Positions 1 to 7,553 of a stretch of DNA of 20,420 nucleotides are shown here, piece after piece. This DNA comes from an uncultured Eubacteriales bacterium (GTDB lineage: Bacteria; Bacillota; Clostridia; Christensenellales; Aristaeellaceae): positions 1 through 20,420 of the forward strand of contig UQEF01000052.1 in NCBI GenBank assembly GCA_900540045.1, written 5' to 3'. The translations under genes were made by a program, and so were the position numbers. How positions within the stretch are numbered: the first letter of the stretch is position 1; every line of letters starts with the position of its first letter. The notes beneath the pieces were generated by a model that was not told the DNA's origin, ran no database searches, and was given only the letters and a program-made list of their open reading frames with translations.

Positions 1-21
1 CGCCCGGCATTGCGCCGGGCG
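1..21 (-). terminator. Probable terminator hairpin of the ATPase gene, cut by the window edge
   Basis: A perfect 8-bp inverted repeat (CGCCCGGC / GCCGGGCG, 5-nt loop) lies 10 bases past the ATPase stop codon. The T-tract that would confirm an intrinsic terminator would fall to the left of base 1 and cannot be seen. Confidence 0.45.
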
Positions 22-31
22 GCCCTTTGCG

Positions 32-2677
32 TCAGCGCTTTGTGCGGCTTTCGCCCGTCAGGCCCAGCGCCTTGAGCATTTCCACAATGGGCAGCGGCAT
101 CAGGCTGAGCAGGGCCACCAGGCCCCATTGGGCGGGAGTGAGAGCGGCCACATGGAACAGCCCCTGCAGGAAGGGAACCAGCAGCACGCACAGCTGCAAC
201 GCGATGCCGCTCAGGAAAGCGGGAATCATCCACCGGTTCATCTTGCCGCGCATGAAGGCCGAGTGGGTGTTGCTGCGGACGTTGAAGGCGTGCGTAAGCT
301 GCGAGAAGGCCAGCACCGCAAAGGCCATGGTATGCCCTGTATCCGGGCTGACGCGCGCCCCCGTCAGATACGCGGCAAGCGACAGACCTGCGATCATCAG
401 GCCCTGATAGATCACGCGCAGCAGAAGCGGCCGGGTGAAGATGGGGGAGCGGGGATCGCGTGGGGGAAGGTCCATCACGTCAGGCTCGGCGGGCTCCATG
501 CCCAAAGCAAGCGCAGGGAGCGAGTCGGTGATGAGGTTGACCCACAGGATGTGAATGGGCAAAAGCGGGGACCCCAGATTGAGCACCGTCGCTACGAAGA
601 TGAGCAGCACTTCGCCCAGATTGGAGCTGAGCAGGAACTGGATGGCCTTGAGAATGTTCATGTACAAAACACGGCCCTGTGCCACGGCGCCCACGATGGT
701 GGCGAAGTTATCGTCGGTCAGGATCATGGCGGCGGCTTCCTTGCTCACCTCGGTGCCGGTCTGGCCCATGGCTACGCCGATGTCCGCGCGCTTGAGCGCG
801 GGCGCATCGTTCACGCCGTCGCCGGTCATGGCGACCACGTCGCCCCAGCTTTGCCAGGCCTTCACGATGCGCACCTTGTGCTCCGGCGATACGCGGGCGT
901 AGACGGCGATATCGCGCACCTCCTCGCGCAGGCGCTCATCGTCCATGCGGTCCAGATCCTGCCCGGTCACAACCCGGTCCTGCTTTTCCAGAATGCCCAG
1001 ATCACGCGCGATGGCGCTGGCGGTGAGCCGGTGGTCGCCGGTGATCATCACGGGCTTGATGCCTGCGCGGCGGCAGCGAGCCACGGCCTCGCGCGCGGTG
1101 GGGCGCGGCGGGTCGATCATGCCGGCCATGCCCAGAAAGGTCAGGCCGCTTTCGTAGGCGGCGCGGTCACCGGGGGCGGCAAGCGCGCTTGTTTCGCCTG
1201 TGGCAAAGGCCAGCACCCGCAGGGCGTTGGATGACATATCCGCCGCCGAAGCCTGAATCCGGCTTTGGTCCTCTTCCGTAAGGGAACGCACGGTTTCGCC
1301 TTCCCGGATATTGGTGCACAGGGCGAGCACCTCGTCCAGACCGCCCTTTACGTAGATGACATAGCGGTCTTGTGCAAGGCGGTGCACGGTGGCCATGCGC
1401 TTGACATCGCTGTCAAAGGGCAGTTCATCCACACGCGGCGTGGCTGTCTGGGCGGCAGGGCCGTCAAAGCCCCAACGATTGGCGCAGGCAAGCAGCGCCG
1501 TTTCCGTGGGATCGCCCGCCAGCACGGTTTCGCCCTGCTCGTTTTGGGCGGGTACGGCGTCGTTGCACAGCCCCATGGCGTTCATAAGAGGCGCGGAGGG
1601 GGAATTTTCCGCGGCATCCACGACCGCAAAGGGTTCGCACAGGGCCGTGACCGTCATGCGGTTCATGGTCAGGGTGCCTGTTTTGTCCGAGCAGATCACC
1701 GTGGCGCTGCCCAGAGCCTCCACGGCCGGCAGGCGGCGGATGATGGCGTTCTGCGCGATCATCTGCTGTACGCCGATGGCCAGCACAATGGTCACGATGG
1801 CCAGCAGCCCTTCGGGAATGGCGGCTACGGCCAGGCTGATGGCCGTCATGAACATCTCACCCGCGTCGTTGCCATAGGCTATGCCTGCTACAAAGACCAG
1901 TACGCATACCCCGATGCACAGCAGCGCCAGCTTTTTACCAAGGTCGGCCATGCGGCGCTGAAGCGGCGTTTCCACACCTTCCTCACTGCCCAGCATGCCC
2001 GCGATGGCGCCCAGCTGCGTCTCCATACCCGTAGCGACGACGATGCCCTCGCCCCGCCCATAGGTGACAAGGCTGCCGGAATAAGCGAGGTTCGCCCGGT
2101 CGCCCAGGGGAAGGTCCCCGTCGCCCGTCAGGGTTTCAGCGTGCTTTTCCACAGGCTCGCTTTCGCCGGTGAGGGCGCTTTCATCCACGCGCAGCCCTGC
2201 CGATACCGTAAGGCGCAAATCGGCAGACACATAATCGCCCGCCTCCAGCAGCACCACGTCGCCGGGGACCAGGTCCGATGCGGGCACGGAGATGATTGCG
2301 CCTCCGCGGCGCACCTTCGTGTGGGGTGAGGACAGCTTTTTCAGCGCCTCCAGCGATTTTTCGGCCCGGTTTTCCTGAATCACGCCCAGCAGAGCGTTGA
2401 GCAATACCACCAGCAGGATGATGCCCGCATCCACCCATTCGCCCAGCAGCACGCCGGAGATCAGCGCCGCGGCCAAAAGCACCAGCACCATTACATCCTT
2501 AAACTGCGCCAGATACATCTGCCAGATGGTGCGCTTCTTCGCCTGCCTCAATGCGTTGGGGCCGTGCTTTTCCAGCCGCGCGGCGGCCTCGGCGCCGGTC
2601 AGGCCCACGGCTGCCTCGGTGCCCAGCGCCCGCGCGGTTTCATCGACGCTTTTCCTGTACCAATCCAAACCTTCCAC
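32..2677 (-). CDS. P-type cation-transporting ATPase, type IIA (Ca2+-ATPase, PacL/YloB-like)
   Basis: This integral membrane ATPase probably exports Ca2+ from the cytoplasm. At 881 aa it has full family length. It shows the actuator loop TGES at residues 170-173, the phosphorylation motif DKTGTLT at 331-337, KGG in the nucleotide domain near 444, and the hinge GDGVNDAP at 619-626. The helices that bind Ca2+ in SERCA pumps are conserved: IPEGL near 287 (M4), SNLGEV at 685-690 (M5) and NLITDS at 714-719 (M6), with the Asn, Thr and Asp ligands present. This supports Ca2+, though a related divalent ion such as Mn2+ is possible. The GTG start at 2677 leaves only 2 bases after AAAGG. A TTG three codons later (2668) has better spacing, so the start is uncertain by three residues. 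The gene diverges from an XRE regulator, and a terminator-like hairpin lies 63 bases upstream. Confidence 0.95.
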   Translation of the reverse strand: MEGLDWYRKSVDETARALGTEAAVGLTGAEAAARLEKHGPNALRQAKKRTIWQMYLAQFKDVMVLVLLAAALISGVLLGEWVDAGIILLVVLLNALLGVIQENRAEKSLEALKKLSSPHTKVRRGGAIISVPASDLVPGDVVLLEAGDYVSADLRLTVSAGLRVDESALTGESEPVEKHAETLTGDGDLPLGDRANLAYSGSLVTYGRGEGIVVATGMETQLGAIAGMLGSEEGVETPLQRRMADLGKKLALLCIGVCVLVFVAGIAYGNDAGEMFMTAISLAVAAIPEGLLAIVTIVLAIGVQQMIAQNAIIRRLPAVEALGSATVICSDKTGTLTMNRMTVTALCEPFAVVDAAENSPSAPLMNAMGLCNDAVPAQNEQGETVLAGDPTETALLACANRWGFDGPAAQTATPRVDELPFDSDVKRMATVHRLAQDRYVIYVKGGLDEVLALCTNIREGETVRSLTEEDQSRIQASAADMSSNALRVLAFATGETSALAAPGDRAAYESGLTFLGMAGMIDPPRPTAREAVARCRRAGIKPVMITGDHRLTASAIARDLGILEKQDRVVTGQDLDRMDDERLREEVRDIAVYARVSPEHKVRIVKAWQSWGDVVAMTGDGVNDAPALKRADIGVAMGQTGTEVSKEAAAMILTDDNFATIVGAVAQGRVLYMNILKAIQFLLSSNLGEVLLIFVATVLNLGSPLLPIHILWVNLITDSLPALALGMEPAEPDVMDLPPRDPRSPIFTRPLLLRVIYQGLMIAGLSLAAYLTGARVSPDTGHTMAFAVLAFSQLTHAFNVRSNTHSAFMRGKMNRWMIPAFLSGIALQLCVLLVPFLQGLFHVAALTPAQWGLVALLSLMPLPIVEMLKALGLTGESRTKR

Positions 2678-2739
2678 TTCCTTTCCGGAACGGGCTCACT
2701 CCAGGTATGGAGGCCTTCGTCCTTTCCGAACCATAGCAC

Positions 2740-2770
2740 AAAAAAGCGGAAAGAAAACCTGTTTCCGCTT
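2740..2770 (-). terminator. Intrinsic terminator upstream of the ATPase, with no gene before it (attenuator candidate)
   Basis: Read on the minus strand, a perfect 9-bp stem (AAGCGGAAA / TTTCCGCTT, 9-nt loop) runs into six T residues, two of them inside the stem. The plus strand has no T-tract, so the terminator works only toward the ATPase. No minus-strand gene lies between it and the divergent regulator. It therefore ends either an ATPase leader transcript or a small RNA. A weak extended -10 (TGC followed by TATGGT, 2730-2735) just downstream could restart transcription for the ATPase. Confidence 0.6.
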
Positions 2771-2801
2771 CAATCATACCCACGTCCAAGCCCAAACATA
2801 C

Positions 2802-2866
2802 AATTCCGTGCTTTACCAGCCAAGCGCACGAATCGCGGAATGAAAGACTCTGCGCTTCACGGAATT
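2802..2866 (-). promoter_or_regulatory. Candidate structured RNA (long bulged hairpin) in the ATPase leader
   Basis: In minus-strand RNA, 9 bp (AATTCCGTG with CACGGAATT) are followed by 7 bp (AAGCGCA with TGCGCTT). A further 5 bp (GAGUC with GAUUC, one G-U pair) cross a single bulged G. This gives about 21 bp, with an 11-nt bulge on the 3' side only and an 11-nt apical loop. The G-U pair would be an A-C mismatch on the other strand, which favours the minus-strand RNA. The loop contains UUCCGC, complementary to GCGGAA in the 5' arm of the terminator at 2740-2770. I recognise no known riboswitch class, and no convincing promoter is visible upstream. Confidence 0.45.
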
Positions 2867-2940
2867 TGTGAAACTCTACGCATCGTGGGTGGCTTTGCGG
2901 AGGCTTTGGGTGTACCATATCGGCGAAAGGAGTGGGGAGC

Positions 2941-3546
2941 ATGGACCAGATCCGCATTGGCAGGTTTATTGCGCAGTGCAGGAAGGCTATGGGCCTTACG
3001 CAGCGGCAGCTGGCGGACGGACTGGGCATCAGCGACAAAACCGTGTCAAAATGGGAATGTGGCAACGGGTTGCCGGAAGTTTCGCTGATGCTGCCGCTCT
3101 GCGCGGCGCTTGGCATTACGGTCAACGACCTGCTTTCGGGCGAGCGGGTCGCACAGGCAGATTATCAAAAGAAAGCGGAGGAAAACATGATGGAACTGAT
3201 CCGGGAAAATGCGGAAAATAAAAAAAGGCTGGCGCTGTCCCTGATCTGCGCCGCCATTACGGGAATTGCGGTGTGCGCGCTGATTGCCCTGGCCGCGTTT
3301 CTAACGCTGCCCGCGGTCGCGCGGATTGCACTGATCGCCCTGGCCCTGATAACGGGCGCGGCGGGCGTAGGGGCCGCGGCCGTGCTGGACGCGAGAGCCG
3401 GCTACTATCAGTGCCCGCATTGCAAGGCGACGTTTACGCCCGCCTTGGGCGAATATGTCAAGGCATACCACACCTTTACCCGGCGCAGGCTGGTATGCCC
3501 CGCCTGCGGCAGGACGGGCCTGTGCAGGCGGCGCATCACCAGGTAG
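2941..3546 (+). CDS. XRE-family helix-turn-helix regulator with two membrane helices and a C-terminal zinc ribbon
   Basis: This is probably a membrane-tethered DNA-binding regulator of 201 aa. Residues 5-65 form an HTH_3 domain of the type common in Clostridia (ISDKTVSKWECGNGLPE near 30-46). Two hydrophobic segments follow at about 98-122 and 125-148. The C-terminal tail has two Cys pairs, CPHC at 158-161 and CPAC at 186-189, which form a zinc-ribbon pattern. ATG 2941 is preferred over GTG 2932 because AAAGGAG at 2926-2932 sits 8 bases before it and overlaps the GTG. The divergent position beside a cation ATPase suggests control of the ATPase or of itself, but no binding site is proven. The ligand and target are unknown. 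Confidence 0.88.
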   Translation: MDQIRIGRFIAQCRKAMGLTQRQLADGLGISDKTVSKWECGNGLPEVSLMLPLCAALGITVNDLLSGERVAQADYQKKAEENMMELIRENAENKKRLALSLICAAITGIAVCALIALAAFLTLPAVARIALIALALITGAAGVGAAAVLDARAGYYQCPHCKATFTPALGEYVKAYHTFTRRRLVCPACGRTGLCRRRITR

Positions 3547-3550
3547 GAGG

Positions 3551-3595
3551 AAACAAAGATCGGCGGGGAACGCTTTGGCTCCCCGCCGTTTGTTC
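3551..3595. terminator. Bidirectional intrinsic terminator between convergent genes
   Basis: A 9-bp GC-rich stem (CGGCGGGGA / TCCCCGCCG, 3561-3569 with 3580-3588) is flanked by AAACAAA on the left and TTTGTT on the right, giving U-rich ends on both strands. It lies between the stop codons of the XRE regulator (3546) and the GerMN lipoprotein (3594) and can serve both. Confidence 0.85.
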
Positions 3596-5147
3596 AGCTG
3601 TCCGCCGGCAGCGGATAGAACAGTCCGCGCCAGTAAATTTTTCCCGAAAATCCGTCGAATTGGGCGCCTCCGCGGAAGAAGCACACGCTGTCCGCTTTGG
3701 TGCCGGCACAGAGCGTGTTGACCATGGCATACACCAGCAGGCGCTCCTGGGTTTCGTCCATGCCTGCTCCCACATTTTCAAAGGAGGGGGCGAAGTTGAC
3801 CAACATGGCGCCCTCGGATAGCGCCAGACCCAGAATGTCGGTGTCTTGTATGGCTCCGGCGGGCATCACCGCCGTGAGTCCATCCACGCTGTCATATGCC
3901 TTGGGGCCGCGCGCCAGCTCGATGAGCAGCGTGCGCGGGCTCATGCGCTGCGTGTAAGGCACGGGACGCCTGACCTCGCGCAGGTGCTGACCGTCCGTGT
4001 CGGCAAAGTACAGGGTACAGTAATCGTAGAGCAAGGTGGAAAAGTCGCTTCGCAGGAGCACGTTTTCCGCAAAGCTGATGGACACGTCCTGGTCCTCCTC
4101 CAGCTGCAGCTGGCTTACGGGCGTGTCGTTGATGGACACGCGGATGCCGCTCACGTTGGGGAAGAAGGTGCACAGCGTATAGCACAGCGACGCCATGCTC
4201 TGCGCCCGGGTCAGGCCGTAGGCTTCCAGCATATCATCCAGGTTATAGGCAAACTCCAGCTCAATGACCGATCCACCCGTGGACTCGGAATTGACCAGCA
4301 CGGGGTCGGCGGTGAGCAGATCGCCCAGCAGCGGCAGGGCGGGGGAGTCAATCTCCCCGGTGGGACCCTGCGCCAGCTCGCGCAGGATGGCGACCACCAT
4401 GTTGGAAAACACCTGATCGGAAAACGATACGCTGCGTACCTCGCTGACTACGCCATCCATGCCGCTGACGGGAAAATACAGCGTTACATTGGAAGTAAGG
4501 GGCTTGAGCGATGCGTCCGAACCGCTGTCGACCCGGCGGGAAAGCAGCTGTTCATATGCCGCGCCGATGTCCTGTGCCGCCGTGGCTGAAAACGCGCCCA
4601 TCGGAAGCGTGTTGGCTATGTCCAGCCCCACGGGGCGGTCCACCACCAGAAAGTTGACCCATTCGATTTCCGGCATAGTGGTCAGCGTGTTGGCAATGGC
4701 CTGGCAGGCCAGGTACAGCGCGTCGCGGCTGAGCTGCAGGGCGTTGGCCGCCAGGTTGACGGTGGCCACATTGCGGCTGACCTCCACCGGATTGACCCCA
4801 TACAGCGACAGGCGCACGCTGCCGCCCACGGGGCTGGCGTTGCCGTCGCCGGCATGTGCCAGCAGAGCGCGCGCCAGGCTTTCGGCATCGGAGCGGGTGG
4901 GGGAGAAGGATACCTCGCTCTCCACCGTGGTCAGACCCATGCCGTCGTGGCGGGGCAGATAGAGCGTAGCGGGAGCCGTATATTCCAGAGAAGCGTCCCC
5001 GATGGGGGCCAGAAATGAAACCTCGGCGGTCGGCAGCGTCACGGCGGGCTCGTCATCCGTGATGGGCAGGCCCACAGGGGCGCAGCCGGCAAGCAGGGTG
5101 CACGCCAGCGCCATGGACAGGGCGAGCACCGCATATTTTCGGGCCAA
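3594..5147 (-). CDS. GerMN-domain lipoprotein, third gene of a two-component operon
   Basis: This is a membrane-anchored extracytoplasmic protein of 517 aa. It has an N-terminal signal peptide ending in the lipobox LAGC, with the acylated Cys at 22. Three segments share the GerMN pattern: a beta strand with LYFP or LYLP, a basic or acidic turn, then a helix with LxxGP or similar. They start near residues 62, 222 and 370. The last has RTLLIELARGP, the clearest match. The start is TTG at 5147, 9 bases after AAAGGAG. It lies 21 bases behind the histidine kinase gene, so it is almost surely co-transcribed. In Actinobacteria the GerMN lipoprotein LpqB follows mtrA-mtrB and interacts with the MtrB sensor; a similar sensor-partner role is inferred here. 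A spore germination role cannot be excluded. Confidence 0.88.
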   Translation of the reverse strand: MARKYAVLALSMALACTLLAGCAPVGLPITDDEPAVTLPTAEVSFLAPIGDASLEYTAPATLYLPRHDGMGLTTVESEVSFSPTRSDAESLARALLAHAGDGNASPVGGSVRLSLYGVNPVEVSRNVATVNLAANALQLSRDALYLACQAIANTLTTMPEIEWVNFLVVDRPVGLDIANTLPMGAFSATAAQDIGAAYEQLLSRRVDSGSDASLKPLTSNVTLYFPVSGMDGVVSEVRSVSFSDQVFSNMVVAILRELAQGPTGEIDSPALPLLGDLLTADPVLVNSESTGGSVIELEFAYNLDDMLEAYGLTRAQSMASLCYTLCTFFPNVSGIRVSINDTPVSQLQLEEDQDVSISFAENVLLRSDFSTLLYDYCTLYFADTDGQHLREVRRPVPYTQRMSPRTLLIELARGPKAYDSVDGLTAVMPAGAIQDTDILGLALSEGAMLVNFAPSFENVGAGMDETQERLLVYAMVNTLCAGTKADSVCFFRGGAQFDGFSGKIYWRGLFYPLPADS

Positions 5148-5168
5148 GCCAATTCTCTCCTTTCGGGG

Positions 5169-6632
5169 TCATCCCTGATGGATGGGCAACTCCACCGTGA
5201 AGGTGGCCCCGTTGCCCTCCTCGCTGTCCACGGTGACGGTGCCGCCATGCATCAGCACCATCTGATGAACGATGCTCAGCCCCAATCCCGTGCCGCCGGT
5301 CTCCCGGCTGCGGGCCTTGTCCACCCGGTAGAAGCGATCGAAGATGTGGGACTGATCCTCTTTGGGAATGCCGGGGCCGTTGTCCGATACGGTCAGGATC
5401 GCATCCCGGCCGGAACGGATCAGCCGCACGCGGATCACCCCGCCCTCCTGGGTGTATTTGCTGGCGTTCTCCATCAGGTTGTACACCACCTGCGTCAGCT
5501 TCGCGCAGTCGGCATACATGTCGCAGCGGTCGTTGAGCTGGAGTTTCAGCTCCTGATGACGCTTCTCCATCACCAGAGCCAGGCGGTGCGCCGTGTCGGT
5601 GACCACCTGCGCCAGGCTGAAGGTGGTGCGGTTTAAGCGCATGGTCTTGGAATCCATGCTGACCAGGGTCAGCAAATCGCTGATAATCAGATTCAACCGG
5701 TCGATTTCCTTGTTGATATCGGTGAGAAACTCAGTGCGCATACCCGCGTCCATGTCGGGCTGATAAATGATGCTTTCCAGAAGAATTTTCATGGTAGCCA
5801 GCGGGGTTTTCAGCTCATGGCTGGCGTTGGATACGAACTGATTGCGGCTTTTGTCCAGCATTTCCAGCTTTTCGGACATGGTGTTGAACGTTTCCGAAAG
5901 GCGGCGGAGCTCGCCGCTGCCCTTGACCGGCACGCGCACGGACAGGTCGCCGCGTCCCATGCGCTGGATGCTGCGTGTGAGCGATACGATGGGCCGCGTG
6001 ATCACGCGCGAAAATACCAGCGCAATCACCATGGCCACCCCGGCGGCAATGAGAAAATAGAGGATCATTTTGTCCTGCAGGGTGAACAGCCGCTCCATCG
6101 TGCCCTGCATGGGCGAGGTCAGCAGCAGCACCCCGATGGTCTGCCCGTTTTGCACAAGTCCCGCCGTGGAATAGGCTACCCATTCCACTCCCTGGTCGAA
6201 GGGGCGGAAAAGACCCAGCACGTCCAGCGCCGCGCTCCTGCTTTCCGTCTGATGGACGCCGTAATCCTCTGTTTTTCCCTCGGAGAGAATGCCGGCCACC
6301 TCCGGCAGCTCCATGCGAGAGCCGTTGAGTTCGCTTTGGCTGTCGGCCTGCACCTTTCCGCTCATGTCCAGCACCATCAGGCGCGCGCCCAGCTCGGTTG
6401 CGGCGGCTTCCAGCCGCTCCTGCAGCGCCTGCGTCTGGGCCGACAGATACAGCGGGGCCAGCTCCTTGGCAAGCCGGCTGGTGCTCACACGGTCCTGCTG
6501 CTTGCGGTCATCGAACAAATAATCGCCCACCAGCCCAATGAGCGAGGTGGCTACCACATAGTAGCTCACCCCCACAATGAGCAGGAAGGCGAAAAGAATC
6601 TTCCAGCGGATGGATGTAAACGGCGTGTTAAT
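5169..6632 (-). CDS. Sensor histidine kinase, WalK/PhoR/MtrB type
   Basis: This inner-membrane sensor is predicted to phosphorylate the response regulator encoded just upstream. In a 487-aa reading, TM1 is at about 11-34. An extracellular PAS/CACHE-like domain spans 40-185 (pattern LMVLDMSGKVQADS), TM2 lies at 189-211 and HAMP at 210-262. The HisKA phospho-acceptor His is 272 (SHELKTPL). The HATPase boxes are N389, DNGPG 417-421, FDRFYR near 431 and GTGLGL 447-452. No cytoplasmic PAS is seen, unlike classical WalK. The frame is open far upstream, but that part overlaps the regulator and is not kinase-like. The expected N-terminus (x-NTPFTSIRWKI) begins at an ATT codon that overlaps the regulator stop as ATTAA, with no ATG, GTG or TTG nearby. 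The start is therefore a proposal. Confidence 0.93.
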   Translation of the reverse strand: MNTPFTSIRWKILFAFLLIVGVSYYVVATSLIGLVGDYLFDDRKQQDRVSTSRLAKELAPLYLSAQTQALQERLEAAATELGARLMVLDMSGKVQADSQSELNGSRMELPEVAGILSEGKTEDYGVHQTESRSAALDVLGLFRPFDQGVEWVAYSTAGLVQNGQTIGVLLLTSPMQGTMERLFTLQDKMILYFLIAAGVAMVIALVFSRVITRPIVSLTRSIQRMGRGDLSVRVPVKGSGELRRLSETFNTMSEKLEMLDKSRNQFVSNASHELKTPLATMKILLESIIYQPDMDAGMRTEFLTDINKEIDRLNLIISDLLTLVSMDSKTMRLNRTTFSLAQVVTDTAHRLALVMEKRHQELKLQLNDRCDMYADCAKLTQVVYNLMENASKYTQEGGVIRVRLIRSGRDAILTVSDNGPGIPKEDQSHIFDRFYRVDKARSRETGGTGLGLSIVHQMVLMHGGTVTVDSEEGNGATFTVELPIHQG

Positions 6633-7320
6633 CCTTATCGGTGAAATAGTAGCCCACTCCCCACTTGGTGAAGATGAATTCCGGCTGGGCGGGGTTGCGC
6701 TCGATCTTTTCACGCAGCCTGCGGATATGAACATCCACCGTGCGCGCGTCGCCGGTGTAATCGTACTTCCATACGGTTTCCAGCAGGGCCTCGCGGCTGA
6801 ACACCTTGCCGCGGTTGTTGACAAATACCTGCAATAGGTCAAACTCCTTGGCCGTCAGCCGCACCTCTTTTCCGCCCAGGGTCACGGAACGGTTGATGGC
6901 GTTGATCTCCATGTCGTGCACGCGCACCACCTTGCGGGCCTCGTTTTGCACGTTGCCGGAGGCGCGGCGCATGATGGTCTTGATGCGGGCCTTGACCTCC
7001 AGAATATTGAAGGGCTTGGTCATGTAATCGTCCGCGCCATATTCCAGCCCCAGAATCTTGTCGATCTGCTCGCCCTTGGCGGTCAGCATGATGATGGGCA
7101 CGTTGCTGTGCTCGCGGATGCGCTGGCACACCGTGATGCCGTCGATTTTGGGCAGCATTACATCCAGCAGGATAAAATCAAAATGTCCGGAAAAAAATTT
7201 GGTCAGGGCTTCCTCGCCGTCGGCGGCCGAGTCCGTCTCAAACCCCTCTTGTTCGAGCGTATATTTCAAACCTTTTACAATTAGAGGCTCATCATCCACC
7301 AAAAGAATCCGCTTGGCCAT
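6628..7320 (-). CDS. OmpR/PhoB-family response regulator (WalR/MtrA-like)
   Basis: This cytoplasmic transcription factor of 230 aa is the first gene of the regulator-kinase-GerMN operon. The receiver domain (about 4-118) has acidic residues D9 and D10, phospho-acceptor D53 (LLDVMLP), T80 and K102 (TKPF). A winged-helix domain follows (about 132-228) with the typical ending GVGYYF. The ATG at 7320 is chosen over the ATG at 7338 because AAAGGA lies 8 bases before it and falls inside the longer reading. The stop overlaps the proposed start of the kinase. A good sigma-A promoter lies about 70 bases upstream. The targets are unknown; cell-envelope genes would fit the family and the neighbours. Confidence 0.96.
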   Translation of the reverse strand: MAKRILLVDDEPLIVKGLKYTLEQEGFETDSAADGEEALTKFFSGHFDFILLDVMLPKIDGITVCQRIREHSNVPIIMLTAKGEQIDKILGLEYGADDYMTKPFNILEVKARIKTIMRRASGNVQNEARKVVRVHDMEINAINRSVTLGGKEVRLTAKEFDLLQVFVNNRGKVFSREALLETVWKYDYTGDARTVDVHIRRLREKIERNPAQPEFIFTKWGVGYYFTDKD

Positions 7321-7389
7321 GGGCTTCTTCCTTTCCATTCCAGTGCTATCTGTAAGCCTAAAAGGCAGTAAATATCAAAGGATGTTTAC

Positions 7390-7418
7390 ATTGTATAGCC
7401 AGTTATGAAAAAAATCAA
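7390..7418 (-). promoter_or_regulatory. Sigma-A-type promoter for the regulator-kinase-GerMN operon
   Basis: On the minus strand, TTGATT (7413-7418), a 17-base spacer and TACAAT (7390-7395) lie about 70 bases before the start codon at 7320. The spacer is AT-rich with a run of seven T. Transcription would begin near 7383. Confidence 0.7.
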
Positions 7419-7501
7419 GAGCAATTGAAACAAAATCTTCACATTTCGCCGGAAAAAAACGGATGCTTTGACCACACTGCGATCCGTCTGCGCCGACAGG
7501 C

Positions 7502-7530
7502 TTGTCAGCGGGCTGCGCGGCGGCTATAAT
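7502..7530 (+). promoter_or_regulatory. Strong sigma-A-type promoter for the second two-component system
   Basis: TTGTCA (7502-7507), a 17-base spacer and a perfect TATAAT (7525-7530) precede the response regulator start at 7554. The leader would be only about 17 bases and contains GGGAGGA. The sequence between this promoter and the divergent one (7419-7501) holds no gene. Confidence 0.85.
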
Positions 7531-7553
7531 GATCGCATTGGGAGGAATGTGTG

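Noticed and set aside
2865..2922. Sigma-A promoter for the XRE regulator or for the opposite-strand RNA
   Set aside because: Only poor -10-like strings (CCATAT, TATGGT, TAGAGT) without matching -35 boxes were found, so no promoter is annotated.
2678..2940. Known Mn2+ riboswitch (yybP-ykoY) ahead of the ATPase
   Set aside because: Such elements often precede P-type ATPases, but I could not find the conserved purine-rich loops and GGGGAGUA-like start. The structure seen is different.
2640..3125. Minus-strand open frame of about 161 codons across the ATPase-regulator gap
   Set aside because: It crosses the terminator hairpin and both neighbouring genes, has no ribosome binding site and no recognisable domain.
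6633..6842. N-terminal extension of the kinase frame to an ATG at 6842
   Set aside because: It overlaps the response regulator in another frame, gives low-complexity Ser/Arg-rich sequence and has no kinase feature.
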